From assembly GCF_021155775.2 (NCBI RefSeq), contig NC_060235.2:26111598-26175597 (forward strand): DNA of 64,000 nucleotides, written 5' to 3'. Numbering within the stretch: the stretch's first letter is position 1; each line of letters opens with the position of its first letter. Source of the DNA: Neodiprion pinetum. Its lineage: Eukaryota > Arthropoda > Insecta > Hymenoptera > Diprionidae. The notes below the pieces were generated by a model. The model saw only the letters and a list, made by a program, of their open reading frames with translations. It made no database searches and was not told the DNA's origin. Position numbers and translations under genes: made by a program. This document shows positions 12,201-25,216 of the stretch, one piece after another.

Positions 12201-15200
12201 CATTATTCTTCACCTGAGTGTGTTTATTCGGTGCCTCTACGTAGGCGATGGGTATTATCCTGTTTTTGTAGAGCCTCAAGACCTCCTCATCAGGCACCCG
12301 CTGTAAACCCCGGTACACTGTGCCCAGCTGAATTTGCAGGAAACTGTCCAGTTTCAAAAGTAACCCTTTTTCTATGTCGTAGTGCAAACCTCGAACTGCG
12401 AATCCTTCCGGGTATTCCAGCTTCCCGATTTCCTCCGGATACTGCTTAGCCAAATTACGTAATTACCAGATTTTGCATGTCGCAATGCTTTAATATTTGG
12501 ATGATTACAGACACTTTTTCAAAATATGTCACATTAATCACGGTAGAGGATTTTTCCGCCTATAAGAACTTGTTCGTAAATTAATATTTGAATAAATTCA
12601 CAGCTTCTATTCCTATGCCGTAGAATCGAAATGTTGAAACATTGTTTTGACATCACCGTTTTTGTAACGAAATTTTTATTGTGACCGTTTTATTCCCTGA
12701 TATTCATATATTTTCACCTTCACCCAAAAAAACTCATATTTTCATAATACATACTCTCATATTCTTTTTTTTTGATTCAACCCAAGAAAATTTATCACTA
12801 GAAGCAACCCAATTTTAGTTGAATATGAAACTAATAGAAGGTTTATCTGCTATTCATTAAGATTCACTTCAAACAATGAAATTTCTTGCTCCCAAAACTC
12901 TATGCTTTACTGACAACATTCTATTGGATTTATCGAAAGTAAAAATGTGCCTGAAATTAAGTGAAGTCGATTCGCCGTCACTGGATCTTTGATATATATT
13001 TATAGAGAGTTAAAAATTAGTTTCCACCAGTACTCCGTTTTTCTAGGTATACAAGAGAAATAAATTTTCCAAGAAAGTTTAGAAAATAAGAATAAATGGA
13101 GGGAAATGACAATATCAAGTTGGAAATATATTAAAAAGCTTATCGACAAAGTTCAGACTTTGACAGAGAACATTTTTGTACGCCTGTGCGATCTGTCTGC
13201 ACAACATTGTGTCTAATTTTACAAACTTTGGTGAAAACGTTTCAGAAATAAAAAATAGAAATGTAATTGAAACCATGCTCTTGGAAACCATATTTGACTC
13301 ATCGTCAGAGCAACCGACACAGATTTAAATGAAACCATACAGTACCCAATAAGTATTACTAAATAATAAATCAGAAAACATGTGATAAATAGTTTGAAGA
13401 AGTTGTGCTAAAAAATGTCGGCTATGGATAGGAAAAATGCTGTCACCTTGTATTTTTGAATGAGCATGTCGCGTCCCAGGTTGTAGAGCAGGTAGTCCAT
13501 CGACGGTTTGTAACATGCCAGTGTGTAGTCATAATCGAAGCCATAGACTTGCACCTCCTCCAGGTCGAGCTCATTGCACGCGAAAACACCGTTTGCATTA
13601 ACGTCCAATGGTAATTTTTTTGCTAAACAAGAGAATTTTTGTCGCAAATTTATTATCGGCGACATTCTGAAAGGTTCCTAATCTATGGCCACCGAGGAAA
13701 ATTATATAAATGCATCACCTATTACGGAACATAAAATCATCACTTGGTTTGCAAATTCCTTGTAAAATTGGCGAGCTGAATATTTCTTAGCACCGTTAAT
13801 CGTGCATTTTTCAACGCTTTAATTTTTGTCCGGTAAATAAAATATTTTCTTACTGCTATCGCTAACTGTCGCTGTAGGCTTTACAACAGATATAAGCGAT
13901 GATTGTTATAAAAGGAAATCATTGGGAATTATAAGCACGTGTGTAGGTACATGTGAAATGGAATTTATAATAGTTCAGCGAATTAAATTTTAATTACCAG
14001 TTTTCTTGCCACATGAGAATAATACATTATACATATTTTATGCGAAATGATAATCGGCGTGTAAATAATTCAACATTTCGTTTCGCACCCACGAAGACTG
14101 CGATGAAAATCTCTCTCATCCATGCATGTAGATATGGAACATTATTTTTGTAATCGAATAAGATTTCAAGACTGAATTTTTTGTGTGCTTAATTTTGATT
14201 CATTTCATTCCACCTATTAAAAGTACAGATCACGATCATTTAATAAAAATTTTACCTCAATTTCTTCTCGAGTTACAAAGTTTTTAAAAATTTCCTGTTT
14301 CAATTCTTCACAATTTAAAACTAACTCAAAAACGATATGAGAAAGTAAGATATTTAAAAAAGTCTCGACACATTTTTTGCTTTTGATTCTTGGATCGTAG
14401 ATTCACATAGTAAAATATTTAAAACATTCCATCTTATGAAAATAAACAAATATTTTAAATTGTGACGTAAAAAAATTTGAATTTTTGATTTCTTGTTACG
14501 AATTCTGAGACAAGTACCAATATAGACAGACAATCGGTTACATTTCAATTGTTTAAATATAAATTTTAAGATCATTTCTCAAAAACGGTTCATTTCGGAT
14601 TATGTGAAATATTCACTCCATAAAATTTTTGGTGGATAGAGCGATGCTTATTGACGAGCTAATACATTTTCATTCATTCTTTCGATAGGCGAAACGAAAT
14701 AACTAAAAATCCAGTAAATACTAAAAATCAATCTCAAAATCTTGTTCATTTTAAAAAATAATACCCCGTACGTGTTCGAAAACTGACATGCACGTTGTAC
14801 ACATAATATACAATTACAGTAATTGTTACTGATTTTCAGACGACGATAAGTAAAACAAGGCGGTGTTAATGACCAGTCAACCTGCAGGCTAATGATAAAC
14901 GTGCTTTCACTTCACGTACAACCACGTACATATTCAACACGGCATGTATACTCACGTTTATACATATATGTAAGCTACTCGGCAACGGGCTGGTAACACC
15001 CAATTGCTTATGTGGATCACGTATGTAGAATTGTACACGTACATTCATACTTGAACATAAAGGTGTGTACGTCTCGGTCGATTCATCTAGCCGTTGAATT
15101 GGGTAGCTATGTATTACAGGTATTTTTTCTACTATTTTTCAATACATCGTACATAGTGCATGTATCATAGTATGATTACATTCTTTTATCAATTTTAAAA

Positions 15201-18200
15201 AAAAATAGTTTTATACACATGTTACATTCCACGAGGATTTTGAATTATGCATTGAAATATTGCAGTAGATATATGTTTGCAGTTTCTCACGTTTGCCGCA
15301 TGAATGTCAAGCGATTTTTATCACGATTTAATAATTGAATACATCTGAGATAGTTGCGAACTTATTGTTGGTGCGCATATTCTGCATATCCGCGCAAACT
15401 TGCAGGTTTGAAAATCAGTTGGAACAAATACAGGAAACTGTAGATAATTTTTTTTTTTTTTGACAGCGTGCGTTTTGATTGGGTAGGTTTAAAGTTTACA
15501 CGACGCAAGTGGGACAAACAGCATTTTACGAAATTGCTATACAGGCATGATTTATGTTGCATCCGGTCTTTACGGTGATTTTAATGATCGTATAACCATT
15601 ATACGTTACACGTATGTGTATTGGGATTTTTAATCAACTATCAAATAAATAATGTTTTAGAAACTTCATAGAAACATAAAAGTAGGCACGTATAAGTAAT
15701 TGTAAATCAGTATGACGTACTGCAATTATAAATTAAACGATACATAAAGATTTCTGGGTGCAAAACTGGATTTTAGTGAAAACTAGAATTATAATTATAT
15801 TCTTCCATACCGGTTTAGAATATTTTTAGAGAAAGTTAAAACATTTTGAATTTCAGTACTATTTTAGAATGATACTCAGAGTTGGCATCGTAATTATTTA
15901 TCTTCAACGGATGAAAGTATGCAATCGTTGAAAATCCATACACGTTGGAGTTTTTTAAAATAGATATATTTTCCATGAAAATCCGAAAATTATAATATGT
16001 TTTTCACCTTACATTTACAACTATAATATGGTGTTTCATTTGTTAAGCCAATGGGATACTAATCGTAGACTGCGTAAATTTTATTTTCAATTTTCTGTCC
16101 AAGCAATTAATGATGTGAAAAAAAAAAAATAACTCATACGGTTGTCGCATGGAATAAATATTTTTCGCTCCAGGCTGCTGTTTCTGTTTACTATCGTAGG
16201 TTCTGCGAAAAGTACTATGATCCAATTCTCATCACCGTGTAAATTTTCTAACTGCAATGGCAGCTTAATTTACATCTCTTAAATCTTCTGTGGATGACAC
16301 AATTACCCACGTATAAGTATTTAATGATTCCGTTGTTCGGACTTCAGAGCCACAGCTCTTATCGACGAGTGGTATCAGTGTCAGTGGGTGATGATTGGAA
16401 TAGCTTAATGCCCAGCTGACTAATCTTGATCAGCGAGTTACAACCGCTGCATTGCGTTCCTATTTATTTTGCAGTTAAGGAATTGGAGTTGAATACGTTT
16501 TTCATCTGTCGCAGACGTATTACACAAACCGGCGATGTAACATCGCGAAAAAAAATTGCACGTGTATAAATAAACTCACGGATGCGTGCAACGAGCTATT
16601 ATATGTAATGAGTACGGAAGAGGGGACGAATTGCAGAACCCTGTTATATGTGATTAGATGAGGGATTACGTGATTTTATGGGACTCTTGGGCCCCGTGAC
16701 ATGGTACTTAACGGCGGTTATATCTTGCGATTTTCGTACGGTAACGACGTTGAAGATGTTGGGCAAACAGTCTGGTCAAGACATTTCTCGACCATAGAAT
16801 TAGAAAATTGGCAATCAAACGTTCGAAACTTGCGATTTGTAACAATGATGGGAGAGTTTAGTTATTGAGAAGCTACTCGAGGGAACTGTTTTGCCGTTTT
16901 TCGAAACTAGAGTACATATATTATACATACATATGTCAAATTAATGATTTTCAATAAGATATCGTAATGAAATGCAAATGAGGAATTAATTCAGTGTAAT
17001 TATTATCTTGAAGATACGGTTCAAAGTCGGTCATTGATTTGATTACAAATGTTAGAGGTTTCCAGCGTTTCAAAACACGAGCCTTCATCGTATGTATTGG
17101 TGAAATTTCAATAAATGGTCATGATTTTTTAGGAAAAATTTGTGCAAAAAAAAAAAAAAAATCATGAAAATTTGCTCTACAAGTAGTAGAAACAAATATG
17201 TACAAAGGTTTGAAATGGTTCATAAAGATTGAATTACCTTTATGTGCATATCACTGATGATTCATTTATGCATTAATTTTTTTCATTTCTATTTGTTTAA
17301 TTCTGGTTACCATTAGATAATTAAAACACGAATCGATCGGCATTTTTCACATTCGTCAAATGTCATTTCTTCGTGTCACCCGATACAACGACAATGCTAA
17401 TTGTATATTTTTGGCAACAGTTCCGGCAACAGTCATACTAGAAACTCTCACGATCCAACGTGTTACGTGAACAAATGTTTGACAAGAACATCTCGCTCAA
17501 GTATTTTGCACGCCAGGCGAAACACGTGTTACGGTACCTAGCTTGGCGTTGAGCCTAAAAATATTTTAAGGCTTCGAAATACACCAACTTTTATACTTTA
17601 CTGCAATTCCAATGATGTTTCATAAATTTTTTGCAATTGGAGTCACATCAATTCTCTAATGATATAAAAAATCCTTACTACAACGGAAAGCCTGCATTGA
17701 CCAGAGTCTATAATGATATGAACCACAATACTTTATGGTACACTCCGCACATTCTATTTCTACAACTAAATTGACAAAAATATGTAGTACAAGGTTGTAG
17801 AGTTGGGAAAAAATTAATAAATGAATAAATTACAAAAAAAAAAAAAATATTTATCCAATGATAAAATATAAATGATGAAAACTGACTTGACTGTACGAGG
17901 ATAGAATAAAGGATGTGAGCCGTTGAAAATATTTCTACAAAGTTCTGTACGTACAAATTGTATAATGTATTCAGAAACGCAATTTTAACTGCATATTTCT
18001 GTGTATAAGGTACGCACGTAACATATAATATCCCCTCACTCTATGTTAAACGAAACGGAATTTGAACCGTGCCGTATGAATTACCTACCGACAATGCTAT
18101 CGCGAAAATAAATATTCATTTCGCCAAAACTGTTATATAATTGTTTGTTTATTCATCGTACGCAATGATTTATTGAAATCACCAAGCTTCGAATGATCGG

Positions 18201-20684
18201 GTTGAATTTAAGCACAAAAATATGCTCTCGCCATACACAAACTTCAAGAACCGCGAATTTGAACTGTACCACTTCAGTTATTGACAGATTCAAACAAATC
18301 ATGTCATTGTCCTTGTCTTGTCGTTGGTAATATTATTATTAATATTGTAATATTTCAACATGACCAAATGTGCTATGAATGTCCAATTTTGACGAATTAT
18401 CATTCCTTTCGTACACATAGTTTATTCTTTCCAGAAAGAATTTTTATTTACAGCTTTTCAAACAGTTTGTCTTTTTCCAAATATTTCAATTTTAAATATC
18501 AATGTAAATTAATACTAGTTTATGAGCAATAAGTTAATAAAGACCTGTTGAAGAAATGCGAGTATTAAAAAAACGAGGAGTAAGAAGAAATGACTTTTAA
18601 TTAATCGAAATTCAGCGACCAATATGCCCTGGCATTAAACAACCAAATTTCTAAATAATGTTATCCCTCGAAAGTTTTTAATTTATGCCTGGGTTATTGC
18701 AGTTTGAATTCACAGGTTTTATGGAATTATCTTTATTAGAGAATACTGTTCTAATTAATTTAAGCTCAATTAACTTGATTGACGGTCTGAATCGTGCGGC
18801 GTCTGAATCATAATTCGTAATATTTTTGGCCAGAAATTTTTAAGAGTAAATTGTGCAGGATATACATAATTAATAAAAGGTAAACAATCAGAATCAAGCT
18901 GCCATGAAACTGCGATGATACGAATACACTGAATACCGTGAAATTTTGCATCTTATTGCTAGCTTACTCACGCATTGTTTACACAGCATTCGAAACACGT
19001 TTGTTTCTTCGATACCAATACTCAAGATTATAACACTTGTACGTACGTATATAGTTTGGGTTAAATAATGATACAACAGTGGGACAAAGTCAGCAACTAG
19101 ACTAAATTCAGATAAATTGAATGAAAATATTTATCCTTTATCATCGACGTAAATTAACAATACTGCAAATTATGATTGATATATGATCATTGGTGTTTCA
19201 GACGGGTGAAATTACTATAAAAATTTTCCTGAATCCAAAACCGTATGAACTCTGATTCGGATCGATTATAGCATATTTTTTGACGCTTTGACGATAGTCA
19301 AATGAATTGACACTCGAAGTGACATTCGACGCGGTCGGTAAAGAAGAGTTGACTTTAGTGAACTTTTGTTGTTTAAGAAGACACTACCGTTAGTCTTTAC
19401 CGACCGCGTCAAACTCAGTTACTTTGAATATTATTGAAGCCTACTCGTGTAATGTAGAGATCAGTGCGCAGAACTGACGTGAAAACGTCGCAGACTGTGC
19501 AATTCTATATGCAATGTCAAAGAAATATGTAAACAACATTTTTTTCATGCGGAAATAACTCTAGAAATTGTATTCCTACATTGAGTGGTAATTCAATTAC
19601 AGAAACGCTATTTTAAATACATCATTTTTGCAGAGAAAACAAAAAAAAAACCGTATTGAGTGATCTTATTCCAGTGGTTTCACGTCAGTCTGCGTAGGCT
19701 TTGATGATACTCGAAAACAGTGACATTTTAGTCTATCGGTAAAAACCGGCCATATGAAATTTAATGTTGTTTCGGACTACGGTTTTACGTGCAAATCTGA
19801 AAACTCCACCGTTTTTCGTTGGTCGGGAGTGTCACCTTAACCGCGACCAAATCTGTATTTCCCCGTCTGTCTGTTAGGTACGCTATCACGTCGGGGTAGT
19901 ATAATATTTATAGATATACACAGGACTAAACTTTATTCTCAGTGACGAAAAGAAAATGTCAAACGTGTGTCACGTCCTAAGCTGTTGGAAAAATTTAAAA
20001 ACGTTGAAAATGTAAATTAAAAATGTATCATAATCCGCTTATTCGTGCTCCTATTATATTTCATAATCCATTTAGACCGCTGAAAATAAAGTACAATAAG
20101 ACAACCTACATTCAATGAGAATTGCAGGTACATACAATACATCTGAAAAACAAAATACACAAAATAATACAGTAACAATTATCGCGTATTACGTATTTTA
20201 AGCTGTACAAGAAATGCATCCTGCTCACACTTGTTGCGCCTCAGTTTCGCATTTTTTAACGCGAGTGTACGCGGATCAATCGCGAAGAGCAGCGAGAGCA
20301 CGCGTGCTCGAATCATCGAACTGGAGCATCGGGGAGACTAGGCTAGGCTACCGGCCAATAATCATCGCGCATGCGCCAAGTTCTCGACCTGCGCAACGCG
20401 ACTAGAATCTCAGGTTCCGCTAGGCGGCCGCGTGCTCTCGCGTCTCGCGTCGTTCCGTTACCGCAGCGATCGCGTCTCACGTATCATCGAGGGAATAAAG
20501 TTTTCTACTCACATTCACACTTCGCCTTGGTGTTCAAGTAGTTCTGACGCATCGTTTCGCGCGATATTTTTCTGTGACTGTAACCCGGCTGCTGGGTGTA
20601 TTTCCTGGCTCCATTTCTGCACAGATATCTTGTATTCCTCGCTGCGCCGCTCAGGAGCAACACTACCGTAGCTTTGCCAAACAT
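9264..20684 (-). CDS. Nt5dc2/3: 5'-nucleotidase domain-containing protein, NT5DC2/NT5DC3 type (HAD family)
   Basis: HAD-superfamily phosphatase of the cytosolic IMP-GMP 5'-nucleotidase family; NT5DC2/3 members are predicted mitochondrial and their substrate is not settled. Coding exons in order: 20513-20684, 13447-13622, 12214-12441, 11398-11535, 11133-11290, 10412-10598, 10186-10326, 9264-9620 (stop TAA at 9264-9266). All phases agree and give 518 aa, against 520 for human NT5DC2. HAD motif I is FDYDYTLA with Asp87 and Asp89; motif II is LVTNSP (Thr284); the motif III Lys is in QARKP (Lys316); motif IV is GDHPYSDL with Asp375 and Asp380. All catalytic residues are present. Family blocks include RGLHYD, IQLGTVYRGL, FSVPEM, FRTYHNPTYFSRR and HTFYPRR. 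The last coding introns are short (85 and 107 bases), and the 85-base one has a poor pyrimidine tract. The protein ends a little after TFYPRR, earlier than the vertebrate homologues. Confidence 0.95.
9720..9866 (+). repeat. Dispersed repeat family R1, copy A
   Basis: About 147 bases in the last intron of the NT5DC gene, running from 'ataattccagtatt' to 'gccaaccaaccatcttaa'. It aligns along its length with 24298-24442 and more loosely with 41572-41716, all on the same strand. The unit is unclassified and has no coding capacity. Confidence 0.7.
13623..20512 (-). other. Large first intron of the NT5DC2/3-type gene
   Basis: 6,890 bases, AT-rich, bounded by a GTGAGT donor and TTTAG acceptor on the minus strand. 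It contains the GC-rich hairpin at 19328-19410. I find no convincing gene in it on either strand; short open frames are scattered and have no splice support. Confidence 0.75.
19328..19410. repeat. Long hairpin with perfect 17-bp GC-rich arms
   Basis: GACGCGGTCGGTAAAGA (19328-19344) is exactly inverted at 19394-19410, separated by 49 bases. Flanks pair weakly for another 15-20 bases. It stands out from the AT-rich intron. It could be the stump of a MITE, a structured RNA or a pre-miRNA-like hairpin. No target-site duplication is evident. Confidence 0.8.
20513..20684 (-). CDS. Nt5dc2/3: First coding exon of the NT5DC2/3-type gene: mitochondrial-type presequence
   Basis: Starts at ATG 20682-20684 in a good context (TCCACCATGT) and encodes MFGKATVVLLLSG followed by an Arg/Lys-rich stretch, with no Asp or Glu until residue 43. 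This is typical of a mitochondrial targeting peptide. It ends SRETMRQNYLNTKAKCE plus one base, followed by a perfect GTGAGT donor (20507-20512). That phase fits exactly the acceptor TTGTTTAG before 13622, giving Ser58 and then KKLPLDVNANGVF. NT5DC2 has a comparable ...MRR... linker before its HAD domain. The alternative start is ATG 13663-13665 (MSPIINLRQ...), which has an in-frame stop four codons upstream and no presequence. I prefer the spliced model. Confidence 0.82.
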
Positions 20685-21080
20685 GGTGGACCGATGACGC
20701 TGCCGGGCCAACTGGTCCGATTGCTAGGGAGCTCTCTCTGTTCATTCGTGACGTTGAACAGAAATACGCACGGAATACCTGGCCGGCTAGTCTTCGTCCG
20801 GCGTGATGCCCTTCATTTCTCGTTGCGCAATTTTTACCAATTCTCGCGGCGTCCTTGATTCGTCAACGCTTATCGTCACGGATATGTAATACGCGAATGT
20901 CACTCCGCGATAGATATTCACTCCCGCACATGCCTCTCGCGATATTCGAAACGCTCTGCGCCGCTGCACTACGCGATTCTTGTTTCCGGTATTTTTCACG
21001 TTGTGTCGGCGCCTCTGTCCGCGGCGCCCTTTTCAACGCTCGATCTTTGCTAATTAGTATCTGGATCTAGAACATTCTCG
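20685..21080 (-). promoter_or_regulatory. CpG-rich promoter and 5' UTR region of the NT5DC2/3-type gene
   Basis: GC- and CpG-rich sequence directly upstream of the ATG at 20684, within an otherwise AT-rich neighbourhood; the rich patch runs from about 20210 to 21070. Its position makes it the likely promoter. The start site is not resolved, no TATA box is evident, and a divergent plus-strand transcript cannot be excluded. Confidence 0.55.
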
Positions 21081-24000
21081 CGGATATTAGCGGACTCGAC
21101 GCTGACTAGATTGTACCGTGATTAGGTGAAAGCAAATTTTTCACATCTTTGTTTCCGGGAAAAATTCATAGCTTTAATCTGTGTATTATCTGACTTTACC
21201 ATGTCTAATTTATACCTTTAAGCGGAGCTAATTAGTTGTATAAATATATATCGTTGAACTAGATGTATAATTCATAGTTATAAATACATTTTTATAATAA
21301 ACATCCATTAGATCGGACTAGATGGACAAAATTTTGACGTTGTAATTAGAGGTATTCATTTTTCTCAGGCTTATTCATTCTTATATCGAATTTCTTTCTG
21401 AATTACAGCGTCTTGTGACCTCAATATTAGGATTGTATTACTTTCATTCCACAGAATTTGATTGTTTCCGAACCTTTTATCATATGCGAGTAGAATATTC
21501 TTCAAATCAATAAAAACTGTTGTTACTTCGCGAAAAAATATAATTTCTTTGTCAATAAATCACTTAAAGTCAGCTTATGGCGTGTAAGGGATTAATCTTG
21601 ATTTTTGACTATACTCGCTTAACGGTAACCAAAAAATCTTCATTATATGCTACCATTTCCTGTGATTATAGCCACTAGTACTCCATTTTCTTGCAACTGT
21701 TACGATGATTTCATGTTGTTACAACAATAAATTGATATTCAAGTTTTATTTAACTGAAAACATCGAGTTAACTAATCAAACAGATTTAATGTTGCATTCA
21801 CCATAAAATGCGGTTTTTACAACTCTAATCACACGCAACAGTTATTTGCTTAACTGCGAACAATACTTGAACCGTTCTTACAGCAATACTCATTTTACTA
21901 GAATTCCATGGTAATTAAAAAAATTACAACTTTTCTCAGTGTACATCGTGAATATTTTTCTAAATTCCACTTCACATTTATATACACCAGAAACTGAAGT
22001 GATTGACTTGATCTAATTTCAGAATCAATTTTGCTTTAACAACGTTTACATGTTTGTTACGCAGTGTCGCAAATTGATGTATAAACAAAAAGTGCTGCAA
22101 AAAATCGTCGAATACGTAACGATTAACGTAATTCAGAGATTTGTACAACAAATACCGAAGAATGCGTGAGGCGATTTCAGCCAACGTGTGTTTAAGCATC
22201 TATTTCTCTACTTACGAAAGAGAGAACTGAACCGACTGTTACTCCGCGTGGGGGGCAACGTGCAGGAACGTAGAAAGTCACGGAAATAGAGTGAATATAG
22301 TCTTGAAGGAATTTGGCGCGAGGTACAGGCTGCCAAATGACAGCGTGTGTCAAGAAATTCAAATTCCTCGAGCATGCCCTGCTTAATTTGAGCTTGTAAA
22401 CGCGCAGCGAGCAAAGAATTGTAGCAATCATACATGTATGCCTCGCTGAATATTTCATCACACTAAATCAGTCGGACTCTAAAATTAAATGCTGATAAGC
22501 ACCACAGAGTAAACCAACTTCAGTGTTGTCTAATTTTTTCCCGCAAGATGATTCTGACGAAAATTTTGATCTGCTGCTACATTCTTTACATTCCTTTCTC
22601 AGAGAGAAATAAATCACTGCTGTGGTATAAGAGAAAATTTAAATTAAGAATGTCTAATTGTTTTCAAATCAAACCCAAATTCGAGCACTTCATGAATTTT
22701 TTCAAATAAGTTTGCATAAAAAGTAGGTGTCTTGTGGTCACGTGAAGATTGTATACATACTGGATACGTAACTTTTCACGTAGTTTATACCTGCTTCGTT
22801 TTCAACGTGAAATCATGCACAACTCTACCGATCATCGCGTATAATTTGACGAAGATTATGTCGTTCGTCAACCTGAAATTCTGTTCATATATCTATAGTC
22901 TCAGAAGCCGTGATAACGAATTCGAACACTGCGAAAACTTCGCGAAATTATAATACGAGAAAATTTTCAATTTCAGGAGCACTAATCATTACACTTATAG
23001 TAATACAGTGAAGATCCAGAATGATAAAGTTTTTTGAAAAAATGATTCCGAAGTCTGATAGTCACATAAAACATAATTATAAGCGAAAAATTATGTCATT
23101 ATCCTACTGGAAAGAACTGTAGCTCGTATTTTCTCTTGATAAAAAATGAACATAGGTACTCGTTTATCGTAAAAAAAAACTTTATACACCAAGTATTTAT
23201 TTCGCAGTTTGATTCTCAGCGCTGCGGTAGAAAATATTTAGAACGCTGGCATCTCGAAGAGCAAACATGTGCCGATGTCTCGTGCGAGAAAGCAGTGCTG
23301 TTTCATCCTTATTTCTGGTATAATAATACACATCTACCGGGTGCAGCATTAAACACAGAGTTATGCAGGAGGCGCTTTCTTCGTTCCTCAAAACTGTGTA
23401 TCATGTAATGCAAGAAAATATTGTATTCACGTAGTTACGATGTGTTAATTATTCTGTCATATTTTTGTCTTTTTTTAACTGTACACTAGGCTTCTTCAAA
23501 AAAACCTTCGTTTCTTTTCAATCTCCCACCACATGAAACCATAGTTTATAACATAATATTAGTCCTCGTGAAAGGAAATTGCCGTGAAATTTTTTGAAGC
23601 GGTGCCGCATTGAGTTTTTGTAATAGTCACTTTATTAACACGTAAGAAATCCAGTTGAAGTCGGAGATCAAAAAAAGAAAAAGGTATTTTTTTTTGGCAG
23701 TCTACTGCACACATTTCCCTTTAAATTGGAATAACAAAGACATGTAGATTTTGTTTTTTCGCAAATTTTTTCTCTTTCGAAATCGTAGTTTTATGTATCT
23801 TCGATGTTAGGACAAAATTTACACCGCTATTCGACGATGCTACTCTTTGAATGAAAAATATCGTATGTCAGATATCGTTGCATGAAATACGATGGAGAAA
23901 AGTGAAGTAGAAACTCGTCGCTGTCAGTCCGCACAAGTTCAGCTACGCGTCATGTTCTTCTTGATAAGTACATATCTTTCGCGTCATCAAGATATCCCGC

Positions 24001-24297
24001 GAACTCTGAAGGCTGGTGATGAAATGTACCAAGTGTCATCCTCTGCTGCATGGATTTTTCAATGTTATACCGAGTTTGGAGGAATGACAATTACGTAAAG
24101 GCAAATTGCGATAGCATGTTTCAATGTGAATGTACAAAATAAATATCAGAAGAAAATTTGAAAAATTGTTATAAATTAAACATGTGTACCTTGACAAAAT
24201 CCTATTTACGAATAATTATTTCCCTTCTTTCGATTATACTATAATCTTGACCATTTTGAAGATATTTGAAATAGAACATGGATATTCAAGTTCTTTT
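21081..24297. other. Start of gene-poor region; holds unidentified minus-strand open segments
   Basis: AT-rich. No recognisable gene. On the minus strand several open segments lie in a row: near 23.9-24.05 kb (VAELVRTDSDEFLLHFSP, after an in-frame TGA), 23197-23391 (TRHRHMFALRDASVLNIF), 22780-22880 (NDIIFVKLYAMIGRVVHDF before a GTATAA) and 22216-22462. They read like protein, but their junctions do not give one consistent model. Confidence 0.3.
22216..22462 (-). CDS. Candidate internal exon, unidentified protein
   Basis: On the minus strand an open segment of about 82 codons follows an acceptor-like ACTGATTTAG. It contains YNSLLAARLQAQIKQG and EEFEFLDTRCHLAACTS and ends TTTC|GTAAGT, a perfect donor, at 22215-22210. 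Without splicing the frame stops two codons later. I do not recognise a family, and no neighbouring exon joins it convincingly. An open stretch of this length can occur by chance in this window, so it is a candidate only. Confidence 0.25.
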
Positions 24298-24442
24298 TAT
24301 AATTCCGGTATTATCTATTTTCATATCTATGAAAGATATTTATAACTTGCGAATGTAATGATTTGATAAATACCCAATGCGTGACTGTCTTGTGATGAGA
24401 TTATTAAATAATATCGATGTTCGGTCAACCAACCTCCTTAAA
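24298..24442 (+). repeat. Dispersed repeat family R1, copy B
   Basis: Aligns with 9720-9866 from 'ataattccggtatt' to 'gtcaaccaacctccttaa'. It is followed immediately by a run of 14 G (24449-24462). Confidence 0.7.
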
Positions 24443-24448
24443 AGGGAG

Positions 24449-24462
24449 GGGGGGGGGGGGGG
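24449..24462 (+). repeat. Poly-G run
   Basis: Fourteen consecutive G, preceded by GGGA, at the end of repeat R1 copy B. Confidence 0.9.
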
Positions 24463-25172
24463 TTCGGTGTAATTTTTATAATACCGCGTTTCTTGTTTTT
24501 GAAATGGTTGAAAAAGGTCGTATGAAGAAGTTCTCACAAGATTTATATCACGATAGCACATAATGTATGCGTTCTAAACTGAAAGTCTATGCGCAAGAAA
24601 TTTTTGGCAGTAATACACAAGAAATCTTTGGCCAAATGTAATTTTTTTTTTTCAGTACACATACTACCTTAGGAACCAAATCGTATAGGGTGGAATTTTT
24701 TATTACATCTCTTTTACTTATTCGAGAAACTAGAACATAGTTTTTATCAAAATTTCACAGAAGTCTCCCTTCGAGGATTATGAGCGTGGTGTGACATGAC
24801 CGATTTAAGAGATTTTCCAATAATCTATCTCATTCGTTCGTAAAACTGATTTAATGCGAAAAATAACCTCAAAATCTGCCCGTCTCGCGGCGAAATGAAT
24901 AGATAAAAAATCCGTACGACATTTATTCAGGTCTAAATGAGCAGAGCACACTTTCCGACAATAGCACAATCATTTTACAAGAAACTCCAAGCCGGTTCAG
25001 AGTTTTACAAACGAATGAGATGGATTTCCGACAAAACCCTAAACCGGTCACGTGACATCACGCTTAAAACTCGGTAAAGGAGTCTTCAAAGATTGAATAG
25101 CGCGTCAAGCTTATTATACGAAGCGTTGGACGTCAGCTGGGGATGGCAACTAATGATTGACGAGCGCTCTCG

Positions 25173-25216
25173 CAGAGAAAGAGAGAGAGGGAGAGAGAGA
25201 GAGAGAGAGAGAGAGA
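25173..25216 (+). repeat. (GA)n microsatellite
   Basis: Imperfect GA repeat, interrupted by GGG, in a GC-richer patch at 25.1-25.5 kb. The open frame across it (RERERERE) is an artefact of the repeat. Confidence 0.9.

Noticed and set aside
13623..13665. Start of the NT5DC protein at ATG 13663-13665
   Set aside because: Possible, but a polypyrimidine tract and TTTAG acceptor lie within it, and the phase-matched presequence exon at 20513-20684 gives the expected family length.
21920..21985. Minus-strand 'SGVYKCEVE' recalling the Ig-domain SGxYxCE motif
   Set aside because: The motif is short, the preceding candidate exon is not Ig-like, and the frame has no supporting Ig residues.
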